From Streptomyces bicolor (GTDB lineage: Bacteria; Actinomycetota; Actinomycetes; Streptomycetales; Streptomycetaceae): 64,000 nucleotides of DNA. Position 1 is the first letter of the stretch, and each line of letters begins with the position of its first letter. The stretch is taken from positions 1 through 64,000 of the forward strand of contig NZ_JOFS01000028.1 in the NCBI RefSeq assembly GCF_000719285.1, written 5' to 3'. The translations under genes and the position numbers were made by a program. Under the pieces are notes generated by a model. It saw only the letters and a list, made by a program, of their open reading frames with translations, had not been told where the DNA came from and made no database searches. Of this stretch, positions 25,852 through 33,884 are shown piece after piece.

Positions 25852-26825
25852 GTGCCCAGCCGGGCGACGGCCGACGGGTTGCGCGGGCTCTCGACCAGGT
25901 CGACGTAGTCGAGGACGAAGATCCGCTGGTGCTCGACGGCGGACACCTTCCGCAGCGGCGCGTAGGAGAGCAGGAACTTCTTCTTCCGCTCGGCGCTCAC
26001 ATCGCCGTAGTCGCAGATCACGATGACGTCGGGGTCGCGCTGTACGACGCTCTCCCAGCCCACGGTGGTCCAGGAGTCCTCTACGTCGTGCATGACGTTG
26101 ATCCCGCCGGCCTCGCTGATGATCTGCTCGGGGGCGGCGTAACGGCCGGAGGTGAACGGCTGGTCCTGGCCGCTGTCGTACAGGAACACCGTGGGCCGGT
26201 CGGAGCCCGTGGGGGCCTTCGCCCGGACCTCGGCGACCTGCTTCTTGAAGTCGGCGATCAGCGTGGCGGCCCGCTGCTCCACGCGGAACAGCTTCCCGAG
26301 GTTGGTGAGGTCGGCGTACAGGGCGTCCAGGGGCGGCATGATGCCGCGCGAGGTCTCCGTACGGCCGTTGCGGCAGGACTCGGTGAGGGTGTACGAGGGG
26401 ACGCCCAGCTTCTTCAGGGCGTCGGGGGTGAAGCCGCCGTCCTCGCGGAAGCCGTAGTTCCAGCCGGCGAAGACGAGGTCGGCGCGGGCGTCGAGGACGT
26501 TCTCCTTGGTGAGCTGGTCCTTGGACAGCCACGTGACCTGGTCGTAGCCGTCCTTCCACGGCACGTTGGTCAGATCGCCCTTGTCGTCAGGCATGGCGAA
26601 CCCGGCCATGCGGTCCTCGAGGCCGAGGGCGAACATCAGCTCGGTGATGCCGACGTCGTTGGTGACCACACGCTCGGGGACCTTGTCGTACGTCACCTCG
26701 CGGCCGCAGTTGGTGAGGGTGACTGCCGAGGACTTGGTGTCCGCCGGCTTCTCGACCGTGGCGCCGCAGCCGGTCGCGGTGACCGTCGCGGCGAGGCAGA
26801 GGGCGGTGGCTAGGAGCTTGCGCAT
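25821..26825 (-). CDS. second FecB/BtuF-type substrate-binding lipoprotein
   Basis: A 334-aa lipoprotein with signal peptide and lipobox TATG|C, followed by a binding domain of the B12/siderophore class: VTLTNCGREVTY, RVVTNDVGITELMFALG, ADLVFAGWNYG, DPDVIVICDYG. It resembles the lipoprotein at 18202-19269 in layout and in parts of the sequence. It is the last gene of a minus-strand operon headed by a cobalamin riboswitch; its ATG lies inside the last 16 bp of the ATPase gene. The riboswitch makes a cobalamin, cobinamide or other cobalt-related ligand likely. It runs head-on into the isocyanide synthase gene. Confidence 0.87.
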   Translation of the reverse strand: MRKLLATALCLAATVTATGCGATVEKPADTKSSAVTLTNCGREVTYDKVPERVVTNDVGITELMFALGLEDRMAGFAMPDDKGDLTNVPWKDGYDQVTWLSKDQLTKENVLDARADLVFAGWNYGFREDGGFTPDALKKLGVPSYTLTESCRNGRTETSRGIMPPLDALYADLTNLGKLFRVEQRAATLIADFKKQVAEVRAKAPTGSDRPTVFLYDSGQDQPFTSGRYAAPEQIISEAGGINVMHDVEDSWTTVGWESVVQRDPDVIVICDYGDVSAERKKKFLLSYAPLRKVSAVEHQRIFVLDYVDLVESPRNPSAVARLGTYLRTVAGKR

Positions 26826-27592
26826 GTGGGTCCTTGGGGCAGGAGGTCGAACAGGAGCTGGACCGCGCCGGTCTGCGGGTGCCGTACCGGATGGGCACGG
26901 ACCCCGAACACCTCGGCGAGCAGGTCGGGTTGAAGCACGTCGTGCGGTGCGCCCGAGGCCACGACCCGGCCCTGGGCGATGACGTAAAGGACGTCGCAGT
27001 GCGCGGCGGCCAGGTTGAGGTCGTGCAGGGCGGCCAGCACGGTCACGCCGCTGGTGCGCACCAGGGACAGCACATCCAACTGGTGGGCGATGTCGAGGTG
27101 GTTGGTGGGCTCGTCCAGGACGAGCACCCGCGGTTGCTGGGCGAGCGCGCGGGCGATCAGCACGCGCTGCTTCTCGCCGCCGGACAGGGCGAGGAACCCG
27201 CGGCCGGCGAGGTGGGAGACGCCGGTGCGGTCCATGGCCGCGGCGCAGATCTCCCGGTCGGAGGCGGCCGTACGGCCTTGGTGGGGCAGCCGCCCCATGG
27301 CCACGACCTCGGCGACCGTGAAGTCGAACTCGGCCGACGACTCCTGCGGCAGCGCGGCCAGCACCCGGGCGGCCGCCCGGGAAGCCATGGTGTGCACGTC
27401 GTCCCCGTCCAGCCGCACCACGCCACCGGACGGACGCAGCGCCCGGTACACACAGCGCAGCAGCGTCGACTTGCCGCTGCCGTTCGGGCCGACGAGCCCG
27501 ACGAACGTCCCACTGTCCACGCCGAGCCGGATGTCGTCGACGAGCCGTGTCCCGGCGGCGTCGACCGTGACGCCCTCAATGTCCAGCCGCAT
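26810..27592 (-). CDS. BtuD/FecE-type ABC transporter ATPase
   Basis: A 260-aa ATP-binding subunit with Walker A GPNGSGKST, Q-loop LPQE, signature LSGGEKQRVLIARA, Walker B VLVLDEPTNHLD and H-loop ALHDLNLAAA. The natural start is ATG 27592 (MRLDIEGVTVDAAG), two bases after the permease stop. It works with the permease upstream and lipoprotein downstream as the cobalamin-riboswitch-controlled importer. It ends SGAPHDVLQPDLLAEVFG and a short tail, the usual length for the family. Confidence 0.92.
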   Translation of the reverse strand: MRLDIEGVTVDAAGTRLVDDIRLGVDSGTFVGLVGPNGSGKSTLLRCVYRALRPSGGVVRLDGDDVHTMASRAAARVLAALPQESSAEFDFTVAEVVAMGRLPHQGRTAASDREICAAAMDRTGVSHLAGRGFLALSGGEKQRVLIARALAQQPRVLVLDEPTNHLDIAHQLDVLSLVRTSGVTVLAALHDLNLAAAHCDVLYVIAQGRVVASGAPHDVLQPDLLAEVFGVRAHPVRHPQTGAVQLLFDLLPQGPTCASS

Positions 27593-27594
27593 GG

Positions 27595-28680
27595 TCACCG
27601 CCCTCCGAAGGCGTAGCCGCCGCGCCGCATCAGCAGCAGGAACGCCGGCACCCCGACGACGGCCGTGATCACCCCGACCGGCAGCTCCGCGGGGGCCAGG
27701 AGGAGCCGCGACAGCAGGTCGGCCCACACCAGCAGCACCGCCCCGGCGAGCGGCGCCACGGCCAGCACCCGCCGATGATCGGCGCCGACCAGCATCCGCA
27801 CGACATGCGGCACCATCAGCCCGACGAACCCGATGGCCCCGCTGACCGCGACCACGGTCCCGGTCATCGCGGCGGTGACGAGGAACAACTCCCGCCGCAG
27901 CCGCGCCGGTCGGACGCCGAGCGCGGCGGACGTCTCGTCGCCCAGGGCAAGGGCGTTCAGCGCCTCCGCCCGCCACCGCAGCCACGCCCACCCCGCCGCC
28001 ACGGTCACCGCGGCGAGCGGCACCTGGGCCCAGGTCGCACCGCCCAGGCTGCCCAGCAGCCACATCATCGCGGACCGGGCGGCCTCACCCCGGGCGGCGC
28101 CGAACACCATGACGGTGGTGACGGCCTCGAAGCCGTACGCCAGTGCCGTCCCGGTGAGGATCAGCCGCAGCGGGGTGAGACCGTGCGGCGAGCGGGCCAC
28201 GGCGTACACCAGCGTCATCGCCACGAGCGCCGAGCCGAAGGCGGACAGGGACAGGGCCCAGACCCCCAGCCCCGCGAACGCCCCCAGCAGGATCACGGCG
28301 TTGGCGCCCACCGCGGCGCCCGAGGAGATGCCCAGCACGAACGGATCGGCGAGCGCGTTGCGCACCATCGCCTGCACAGCGACCCCGACGGCCGCGAGCC
28401 CGGCTCCGACGACCGCGCCGAGCACGACGCGCGGCAGCCGGATCTCCCAGACGATGGTGTACGCGGCGACGTCCCGGACGTCGATGGCCCCGCCGGTCAC
28501 CCCTGCCCACAGCAGCCGGAAGACATCGCCCCACCCGATGCCGGCGGCGCCGAGCCCGACCCCGCACACGAGCGAGACGAGCAGAACCAGCCCCAGTCCC
28601 AGGGCGAGAGGCACAACGGAGACGTGTGACGGACCCGGTCTCGGGGTCGACGTCGGTGTCCGGGTCGGACTTCGGTGCAC
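27595..28680 (-). CDS. BtuC/FecCD-type ABC transporter permease
   Basis: A 361-aa permease with the FecCD family's helices and marks: WEIRLPRVVLGAVVGAGL, AMVRNALADPFVLGISSGAAVGA, ALGDETSAALGV, GAIGFVGLMVPH and PVGVITAVVGVPAF. GTG 28680 is the most reasonable start; it leaves a short basic/Pro-rich N-terminus before the first helix, and the residues further upstream overlap the riboswitch aptamer and are not protein-like. It is the first gene of the minus-strand importer operon, about 115 bp after the cobalamin riboswitch, so import should fall when cobalamin is plentiful. Confidence 0.9.
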   Translation of the reverse strand: MHRSPTRTPTSTPRPGPSHVSVVPLALGLGLVLLVSLVCGVGLGAAGIGWGDVFRLLWAGVTGGAIDVRDVAAYTIVWEIRLPRVVLGAVVGAGLAAVGVAVQAMVRNALADPFVLGISSGAAVGANAVILLGAFAGLGVWALSLSAFGSALVAMTLVYAVARSPHGLTPLRLILTGTALAYGFEAVTTVMVFGAARGEAARSAMMWLLGSLGGATWAQVPLAAVTVAAGWAWLRWRAEALNALALGDETSAALGVRPARLRRELFLVTAAMTGTVVAVSGAIGFVGLMVPHVVRMLVGADHRRVLAVAPLAGAVLLVWADLLSRLLLAPAELPVGVITAVVGVPAFLLLMRRGGYAFGGR

Positions 28681-28794
28681 GGGCGGGACGGTCCTTCGCC
28701 TCGGGCCGCCTGTGAACAGAGAGCAGGAGACAGCCCGTACGACCGTGCAGGCCGCGCGGTCCCCTCTCGCAGTCCACGGCGAGCAGTCAACGGG

Positions 28795-28925
28795 TCGCGC
28801 CAACCACGGGCAATCGGGCTCGCGCGACGGACGACCAGGTCCCCACGCACACCGTTGCGGGTCAGCGCCGGACTCTCACCGGACTTCCCCCGCGGGAGGC
28901 CCGGGGAGCGTAACAGAGGGAGACC
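28795..28925 (-). promoter_or_regulatory. cobalamin riboswitch
   Basis: On the minus strand, reading from about 28891 to 28842, one finds GGGGGAAGTCCGGTGAGAG, TCCGGCGCTGACCCGC, then AACGGTG, the core of an actinobacterial cobalamin aptamer. About 20 nt further is GCGAGCCCGATTGCCCG (28826-28805), corresponding to the 3' conserved segment. Complementary G/C-rich flanks can close the outer helix. It lies in the leader of the permease gene at 27595-28680. It predicts repression by adenosylcobalamin or a similar corrinoid. The rest of the 28681-29194 gap, between the divergent operons, shows only short non-coding sequence. Confidence 0.85.
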
Positions 28926-29194
28926 GGACCGTTGTCAGTGCCCTACCAGGACCTGGTCGAGTTCTTCGGCGAGGCGGCCGATCGCGGCCTAGGGGCGTTC
29001 ATGACCTTCAGCTTCCAGGGCCGAGGTGCGGCCGTCCAGGGACGGGTGAAGACTGGGACACGGCGGGCCGCTGCGCCCTGCCGACATCGACACGAGGTGC
29101 GAACGGATCCGCGGACCGCGCCCCCGCGGCCAGCCCGGACGCCGGCGCCGTCATCCGTGCGCGGTTCACCGTCTTCACACAGAGGGGTCCGGCC

Positions 29195-30592
29195 ATGGGA
29201 GGCATCAACGCAACGGCACTGGACGGCTTGCGGGAGGGACTGCGGGGGCCTGTCATCACTCCTCGGGACCCGGGCTACGACGAGGCCCGCAGCATCTACA
29301 ACGCCATGATCGACCGGCGGCCGGCCGCCTTCGCGAGTTGCGTGGACGTGGCGGACGTGCGGACCGTGATCTCCTTCGCCAGGGACACCGGAGCGGAGCT
29401 AGCCGTGCGCGGTGGCGGCCACAGCGGACCGGGTCTGTGTCTGGTCGACGACGCGCTCGTCCTCGACCTGTCGACGATGCGCGGGGTGGGCGTGGACCCG
29501 GGCGCGATGACCGCACAGGTGGCCGGCGGCGCGCAGTTGGGCGACCTGGACCACGCGGCCCACACGTTCGGCCTGGGTGTGCCGACCGGCATCATCTCGA
29601 TGACCGGCGTGGGCGGCCTGACCCTCGGCGGCGGCCACGGTCATCTCACCCGCAAGTACGGCCTGACCGTCGACAGCCTGCTGTCCGCCGACGTCGTCCT
29701 CGCCGACGGCACCTTCGTCACCGCGTCCGAGGAGGAGCACCCCGAGCTGTTCTGGGCGCTGCGGGGCGGCGGCGGGAACTTCGGCGTCGTCACCTCGTTC
29801 ACCTTCCGGCTGCACCCGGTGGGCACGGTCGGCGTAGCGGTGACCGTGTGGCCGGTCGACCGCACTCCGGAAGTGCTGCGCTGGTACCGGGAGTTCCTGC
29901 CCGCCGCGCCGCCGGACCTCAACGGCTTCTTCACCCTGTTCACCATCCCGTCCGGACCGCCCTTCCCCGAGCCGATCCACGGGCAGAAGATGTGCGGCGT
30001 CGTCTGGTGCTACACCGGTGACCTGGAGGACGGCCGTCTGGAACAGGCGCTGACCCCGGTGAACGAACCGGCGCCGTCCGCCTTCCACTTCACCACGCCC
30101 ATGCCCTACCCAGGCCTGCAGGGCATGTTCGACGAGCTGATCCCGAAGGGCTTCCAGTGGTACTGGCGCGGCGACTTCTTCGACACGATCTCGGACGCGG
30201 CGATCGAGGTGCACCACAAGTACGGTGACAACCTCCCCACCGAGCTGTCCCTGATGCACCTGTATGCCGTGGACGCGCAGGCCCACCAGGTCGGCGCCGA
30301 CGACACGGCCTGGGCCTACCGGGACGCCGTGTGGTCCGGAGTGATCGCGGGCGTCGACCCGGACCCCGCCAACGCCGGGCTGATCCGGCAGTGGGCCGTC
30401 GACTACTGGAGCGACCTGCATCCGCACTCCATGGGCGGCCCCTACATCAACTTCATGGGCGAAGGGGAGAGCCCGGACCGCGTGCGCGCCACCTACCGCG
30501 GCCACTACGATCGGCTGGCCGCGACGAAGCACACCTACGACCCGGACAACTTCTTCCACGCCAACCAGAACATCCCGCCTACGGCAGGCTGA
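29195..30592 (+). CDS. FAD-linked oxidoreductase, berberine-bridge-enzyme-like
   Basis: A 465-aa flavoenzyme of the PCMH/BBE family. The FAD-binding domain shows AVRGGGHSGPGL, in which the His is the expected covalent FAD attachment site, and TGVGGLTLGGGHGHLTRKYG, ALRGGGGNFGVVTSF. The second covalent Cys of plant-like BBEs is not evident, so single attachment is likely. The C-terminus has the BBE motif YDPDNFFHANQNI. No secretion signal is seen. ATG 29195 follows AGAGGGG. It reads away from the riboswitch-controlled operon and may oxidise a small-molecule substrate of a nearby pathway; which one is not clear. Confidence 0.9.
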   Translation: MGGINATALDGLREGLRGPVITPRDPGYDEARSIYNAMIDRRPAAFASCVDVADVRTVISFARDTGAELAVRGGGHSGPGLCLVDDALVLDLSTMRGVGVDPGAMTAQVAGGAQLGDLDHAAHTFGLGVPTGIISMTGVGGLTLGGGHGHLTRKYGLTVDSLLSADVVLADGTFVTASEEEHPELFWALRGGGGNFGVVTSFTFRLHPVGTVGVAVTVWPVDRTPEVLRWYREFLPAAPPDLNGFFTLFTIPSGPPFPEPIHGQKMCGVVWCYTGDLEDGRLEQALTPVNEPAPSAFHFTTPMPYPGLQGMFDELIPKGFQWYWRGDFFDTISDAAIEVHHKYGDNLPTELSLMHLYAVDAQAHQVGADDTAWAYRDAVWSGVIAGVDPDPANAGLIRQWAVDYWSDLHPHSMGGPYINFMGEGESPDRVRATYRGHYDRLAATKHTYDPDNFFHANQNIPPTAG

Positions 30593-30705
30593 CCTCGGCC
30601 GCCCCCGTCGTTCACCGCCAAGGCCCCTGGGGTAGGGTCGCGGACGTGGTCGGCTACTGACGGGTAGTGCACCGGTGCGGGGAGTGTCGGAGGATCAGCG
30701 GGCAG

Positions 30706-33700
30706 ATGGAGTCCGAGGTCGGTGGGAGCGGATCCGTGGGCGTCGACGGCGCCAGGCTGGAGGAGTTGGCTCCCCAGCCGTTGCTGACCCGCGACTACGA
30801 GACGCGTCCCTCGCTCGTGTACGAGCGGCTGAGGCAGCAGCACGGACCCGTCGCCCCGGTCGACCTGCTGGGCGTGCCGGCCTGGCTGGTGCTCGGCTAC
30901 CGCGAGGCGCTGCAGGTACTCCAGGACGACGACGGCTGGCCGAAGGGGCTGGAGAACTGGCGGGCCCGCTCGGCAGGTGAAGTGCCCGCCGACTGGCCGC
31001 TCGGGCCGTCCCTGGAGGTCAACCACGTACTGATCCAGGGCGGTCCCGCACACCAACCGCTCCGGACGGCGTGGGACGCGGCGCTCAAGCCGTTCCAGGA
31101 CCCATCGCATCCCCAGGCGAAACGGCTGAAGGCCGCCGTCACCGCCTACGCCGACGAACTGATCACCCTCCTCGGGCAGGGCGGCGGCACGGGCGTGGCG
31201 GACCTGTCCGCACAGTTCTCCCGCCCGCTTCCGCTGATGGTGGCCAGTCATCTGCTCGGCTTCCCCGGCTCGCAGGGCGACGACGCGCTGATGGACATGT
31301 GGCGGGTACTGGACGCCGGACCGGACGCGGAGCCCGCCCTGGAGCGGCTGCTGGCGACGCTCGCCGAACTGGCCGCCGTGAAGCTGACGGAGCCGGGGGA
31401 CGACTTCCCCTCGTCTCTGCTGGCCGCGCATCCCGGACTCTCCCTAGACGAGCTGGCCCGTGAGCTGTTCATGCTGCTCGGCATGACCTCCGACCACGTC
31501 GGCATCCTCATGTCCAACACCGTGGTCGAGGTCATCTCCGGGGACGTCGGCGTCCGCGCCAGCCTGTCCGCCGGGATGATCCGGGAGACCATGAACCGCG
31601 TCGTCATGCGCAAGCCGCCGCTGGTGAACTTCGTGCCGCGCTTCGCCGCCGAGGACACCCCGCTCGGCAACTACACGATCCGCGCGGGCGACCCGGTGTG
31701 GGTCTCCTCCGCCGCCGCGCACGCCGACCCGCTCTTCGCCGACCACGTGGCGCCGAACAGCACGATCAGCACCCGGGCCCACCTGTCCTGGGGCGCGGGC
31801 CGCCGCCAGTGCCCGGCGCGTGAGCTCGCCTCCACGGTCGCGGCGGTCGGCGTGGGCCGGCTGTTCGAGCGGTTCTCCCATCTCGACCTCGCCCTCCCCG
31901 CCGACCAACTGCTCTGGCGCTCCTCACCGTTCATGCGCGGCCTGCGCTCACTGCCCGTAAGGTACGAACTCGCCCCGGTGACGGGAAAACCCCCGGTGTC
32001 CGAGCGGTCACCCCCTGCGGCGGACGTCGGCACAGCTGATGGAGCCGGACACGGCGGCGCAGTCTGCACCGGAGGCGATCGAGCCGGTGCTGCCGGATCA
32101 GGGCACCCGGCAGCGCTCGTCCCTGTGGCGCTATCTCACCGGCCTGATCCGCACCGGTCGCTGACCAGGGGCGCCGCAACCGGCCCGGTGATCGACTGGA
32201 GGGCAGTGCGGCGGCGGCGTACGGTCGAATGGTGGCGGGAACCAGAACCGACCACCCGCCGCTGGCGCGACGCCATGAGCAATCCGGAGCCGGCCCCCGA
32301 AGCACGGACCACCCCGCAGGAGACGGAGCGGGGCGACGGCCGTGGCAGCGGTATGGCGCTACTGGTCATCGCGTCCTGTCAGCTGATGGTGGTGCTCGAC
32401 ATCACCATCGTGAACATCGCCCTCCCGGACATCCAGCGTTCGCTCGACTTCTCCACGACGAGCCTGTCCTGGGTGATCAACGCCTACACGCTCACCTTCG
32501 GCGGCCTGCTGCTGCTCGGCGGCAGAATGGGCGACATCCTCGGCAGACGGCGCGTCTTCATCTTCGGTGTACTGCTCTTCGTCCTCGCCTCGCTGCTCGG
32601 CGGCATGGCCCAGAACTCGTGGCAACTCCTCGCCGCACGCGCCCTCCAGGGTGTCGGCGGTGCCATCGCGTCCCCGACCTCCCTCGCTCTCATCAGTACG
32701 ACCTTCCGTGAAGGGCCCGAACGCAACCGGGCGTTCGGCGTCTTCGCCGCGGTATCGGCGGGCGGCGGCGCGATCGGACTGCTGGCGGGCGGCATCCTCG
32801 TCGAGTGGCTCAACTGGCGCTGGGTGCTGTTCGTCAACGTGCCCATCGGGCTGCTCATCGCGCTCGCCACGCCGCGCTGGATCCCGGAGTCCGAGCGCCA
32901 TCCCGGGCACTTCGACATAGCGGGCGCGCTGACCTCCACCATCGGCATGGTGCTGCTGGTGTACGGGTTCATCCGGGCCGCGCAGGACGGCTGGCGGGAG
33001 GGGCTCACACTGGCCGCGTTCGGCGGGGCCGTGGTGTTCCTGCTGCTGTTCATCCTGATCGAGCGGCGCTCCCGGCAGCCGATCACGCCCCTGCACATGT
33101 TCGCGGACCGCAACCGCGCGGGCACCTACGGCATGATGCTGAGCCTGGCCGCCGCGATCTTCGGCATGTTCTTCTTCCTCACCCTCTTCGTGCAGAACGT
33201 GCTGGACTTCAGCCCGATCCAGGCCGGGCTGGCCTTCCTCCCGGTGAGCGCCGTCATCGCGGTGGGTGCCGGTCTCGCCTCCCAACTCCTGCCGAGATAC
33301 GGGCCGAAGCCCTTCATGGTGACGGGCGCGATCCTGGCCGCCGCGGGCCTTGCGTGGCTGACCCTGACCGATGTCCACTCCACCTACGCGGGCAGCATTC
33401 TCGGCCCCATCCTCGTCTTCAGCCTCGGCATGGGCATGGAGTTCGTGTCCCTGACGCTGATGGCACTGTCCAATGTGCGGATCCACGAGACGGGTGCCGC
33501 CTCCGGACTCCTCAACGCCACCCAGCAGGTCGGCGGCTCCCTCGGACTGTCCATCCTGGTCACGATGTTCGGAACGGCCAGCAACAACGAGGCCGACAAA
33601 CAGATCCCCGCCTTCCTGGCCCAGGCGACCCCCGTGGAGCGGCTGCGCTTCGAACGCACGGGCCAACTGCCGGCGCACTACGCCGACGAGGTCCTCACGG

Positions 33701-33831
33701 CGGGAGTCTCCGCCGCCTTCATCATGGCCGCGATCTTCACCGCGATCGCCGCGGTGATCGCCCTCCTCGTCATCCAGGTCCGCCCCTCCGACCTGGAACG
33801 GCTCCAGGGCGGAGGAATGCCGACGCCCTGA
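30706..33831 (+). CDS. cytochrome P450 (CYP157-like) fused in frame to MFS transporter
   Basis: One open frame of 1041 codons runs without a stop from a P450 into a transporter. Residues 1-425 form a P450 with heme loop LSWGAGRRQCPAR. The K-helix ExxR is not intact (VVMRKPP in that place) and the I-helix lacks the acid-Thr pair (LLGMTSDHVG), traits known from the CYP157 group. A non-conserved, Arg/Gly/Pro-rich stretch of about 100 residues follows, then a 14-helix MFS exporter. Either the genes are truly fused, or the P450 stop was lost by a frameshift near 31990-32040; in the adjacent frame a stop occurs at 32036. ATG 30706 has GGAGGA 11 nt upstream. Confidence 0.6.
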   Translation: MESEVGGSGSVGVDGARLEELAPQPLLTRDYETRPSLVYERLRQQHGPVAPVDLLGVPAWLVLGYREALQVLQDDDGWPKGLENWRARSAGEVPADWPLGPSLEVNHVLIQGGPAHQPLRTAWDAALKPFQDPSHPQAKRLKAAVTAYADELITLLGQGGGTGVADLSAQFSRPLPLMVASHLLGFPGSQGDDALMDMWRVLDAGPDAEPALERLLATLAELAAVKLTEPGDDFPSSLLAAHPGLSLDELARELFMLLGMTSDHVGILMSNTVVEVISGDVGVRASLSAGMIRETMNRVVMRKPPLVNFVPRFAAEDTPLGNYTIRAGDPVWVSSAAAHADPLFADHVAPNSTISTRAHLSWGAGRRQCPARELASTVAAVGVGRLFERFSHLDLALPADQLLWRSSPFMRGLRSLPVRYELAPVTGKPPVSERSPPAADVGTADGAGHGGAVCTGGDRAGAAGSGHPAALVPVALSHRPDPHRSLTRGAATGPVIDWRAVRRRRTVEWWREPEPTTRRWRDAMSNPEPAPEARTTPQETERGDGRGSGMALLVIASCQLMVVLDITIVNIALPDIQRSLDFSTTSLSWVINAYTLTFGGLLLLGGRMGDILGRRRVFIFGVLLFVLASLLGGMAQNSWQLLAARALQGVGGAIASPTSLALISTTFREGPERNRAFGVFAAVSAGGGAIGLLAGGILVEWLNWRWVLFVNVPIGLLIALATPRWIPESERHPGHFDIAGALTSTIGMVLLVYGFIRAAQDGWREGLTLAAFGGAVVFLLLFILIERRSRQPITPLHMFADRNRAGTYGMMLSLAAAIFGMFFFLTLFVQNVLDFSPIQAGLAFLPVSAVIAVGAGLASQLLPRYGPKPFMVTGAILAAAGLAWLTLTDVHSTYAGSILGPILVFSLGMGMEFVSLTLMALSNVRIHETGAASGLLNATQQVGGSLGLSILVTMFGTASNNEADKQIPAFLAQATPVERLRFERTGQLPAHYADEVLTAGVSAAFIMAAIFTAIAAVIALLVIQVRPSDLERLQGGGMPTP
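32275..33831 (+). CDS. DHA2-type MFS drug exporter (alternative separate start)
   Basis: This is the transporter half of the preceding frame, listed because it may be translated on its own. It has about 14 TM helices and the DHA2 marks LDITIVNIALPDIQ, the loop GGRMGDILGRRRVF, RALQGVGGAIASPTSLALI and a motif-C-like GGGAIGLLAGGILVE. Such proteins expel drugs or secondary metabolites with proton exchange. ATG 32275 (MSNPEPAPEA) lacks a clear ribosome site; GTG 32206 has GGAGGG only 2 nt before it. If separate, it ends at 33831 with 518 residues. It could export a product of the nearby pathways. Confidence 0.7.
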   Translation: MSNPEPAPEARTTPQETERGDGRGSGMALLVIASCQLMVVLDITIVNIALPDIQRSLDFSTTSLSWVINAYTLTFGGLLLLGGRMGDILGRRRVFIFGVLLFVLASLLGGMAQNSWQLLAARALQGVGGAIASPTSLALISTTFREGPERNRAFGVFAAVSAGGGAIGLLAGGILVEWLNWRWVLFVNVPIGLLIALATPRWIPESERHPGHFDIAGALTSTIGMVLLVYGFIRAAQDGWREGLTLAAFGGAVVFLLLFILIERRSRQPITPLHMFADRNRAGTYGMMLSLAAAIFGMFFFLTLFVQNVLDFSPIQAGLAFLPVSAVIAVGAGLASQLLPRYGPKPFMVTGAILAAAGLAWLTLTDVHSTYAGSILGPILVFSLGMGMEFVSLTLMALSNVRIHETGAASGLLNATQQVGGSLGLSILVTMFGTASNNEADKQIPAFLAQATPVERLRFERTGQLPAHYADEVLTAGVSAAFIMAAIFTAIAAVIALLVIQVRPSDLERLQGGGMPTP

Positions 33832-33884
33832 CTGGATGCCTGTCGTTGGCACACCCGTCACCCTGCGCTCTTACTGTGCGCGCC

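Noticed and set aside
28932..29190. Small protein gene before the BBE-like gene (SVPYQDLVEFFGEA...)
   Set aside because: The first 30 residues look protein-like but the frame then runs into low-complexity sequence overlapping the next gene; support is too weak.
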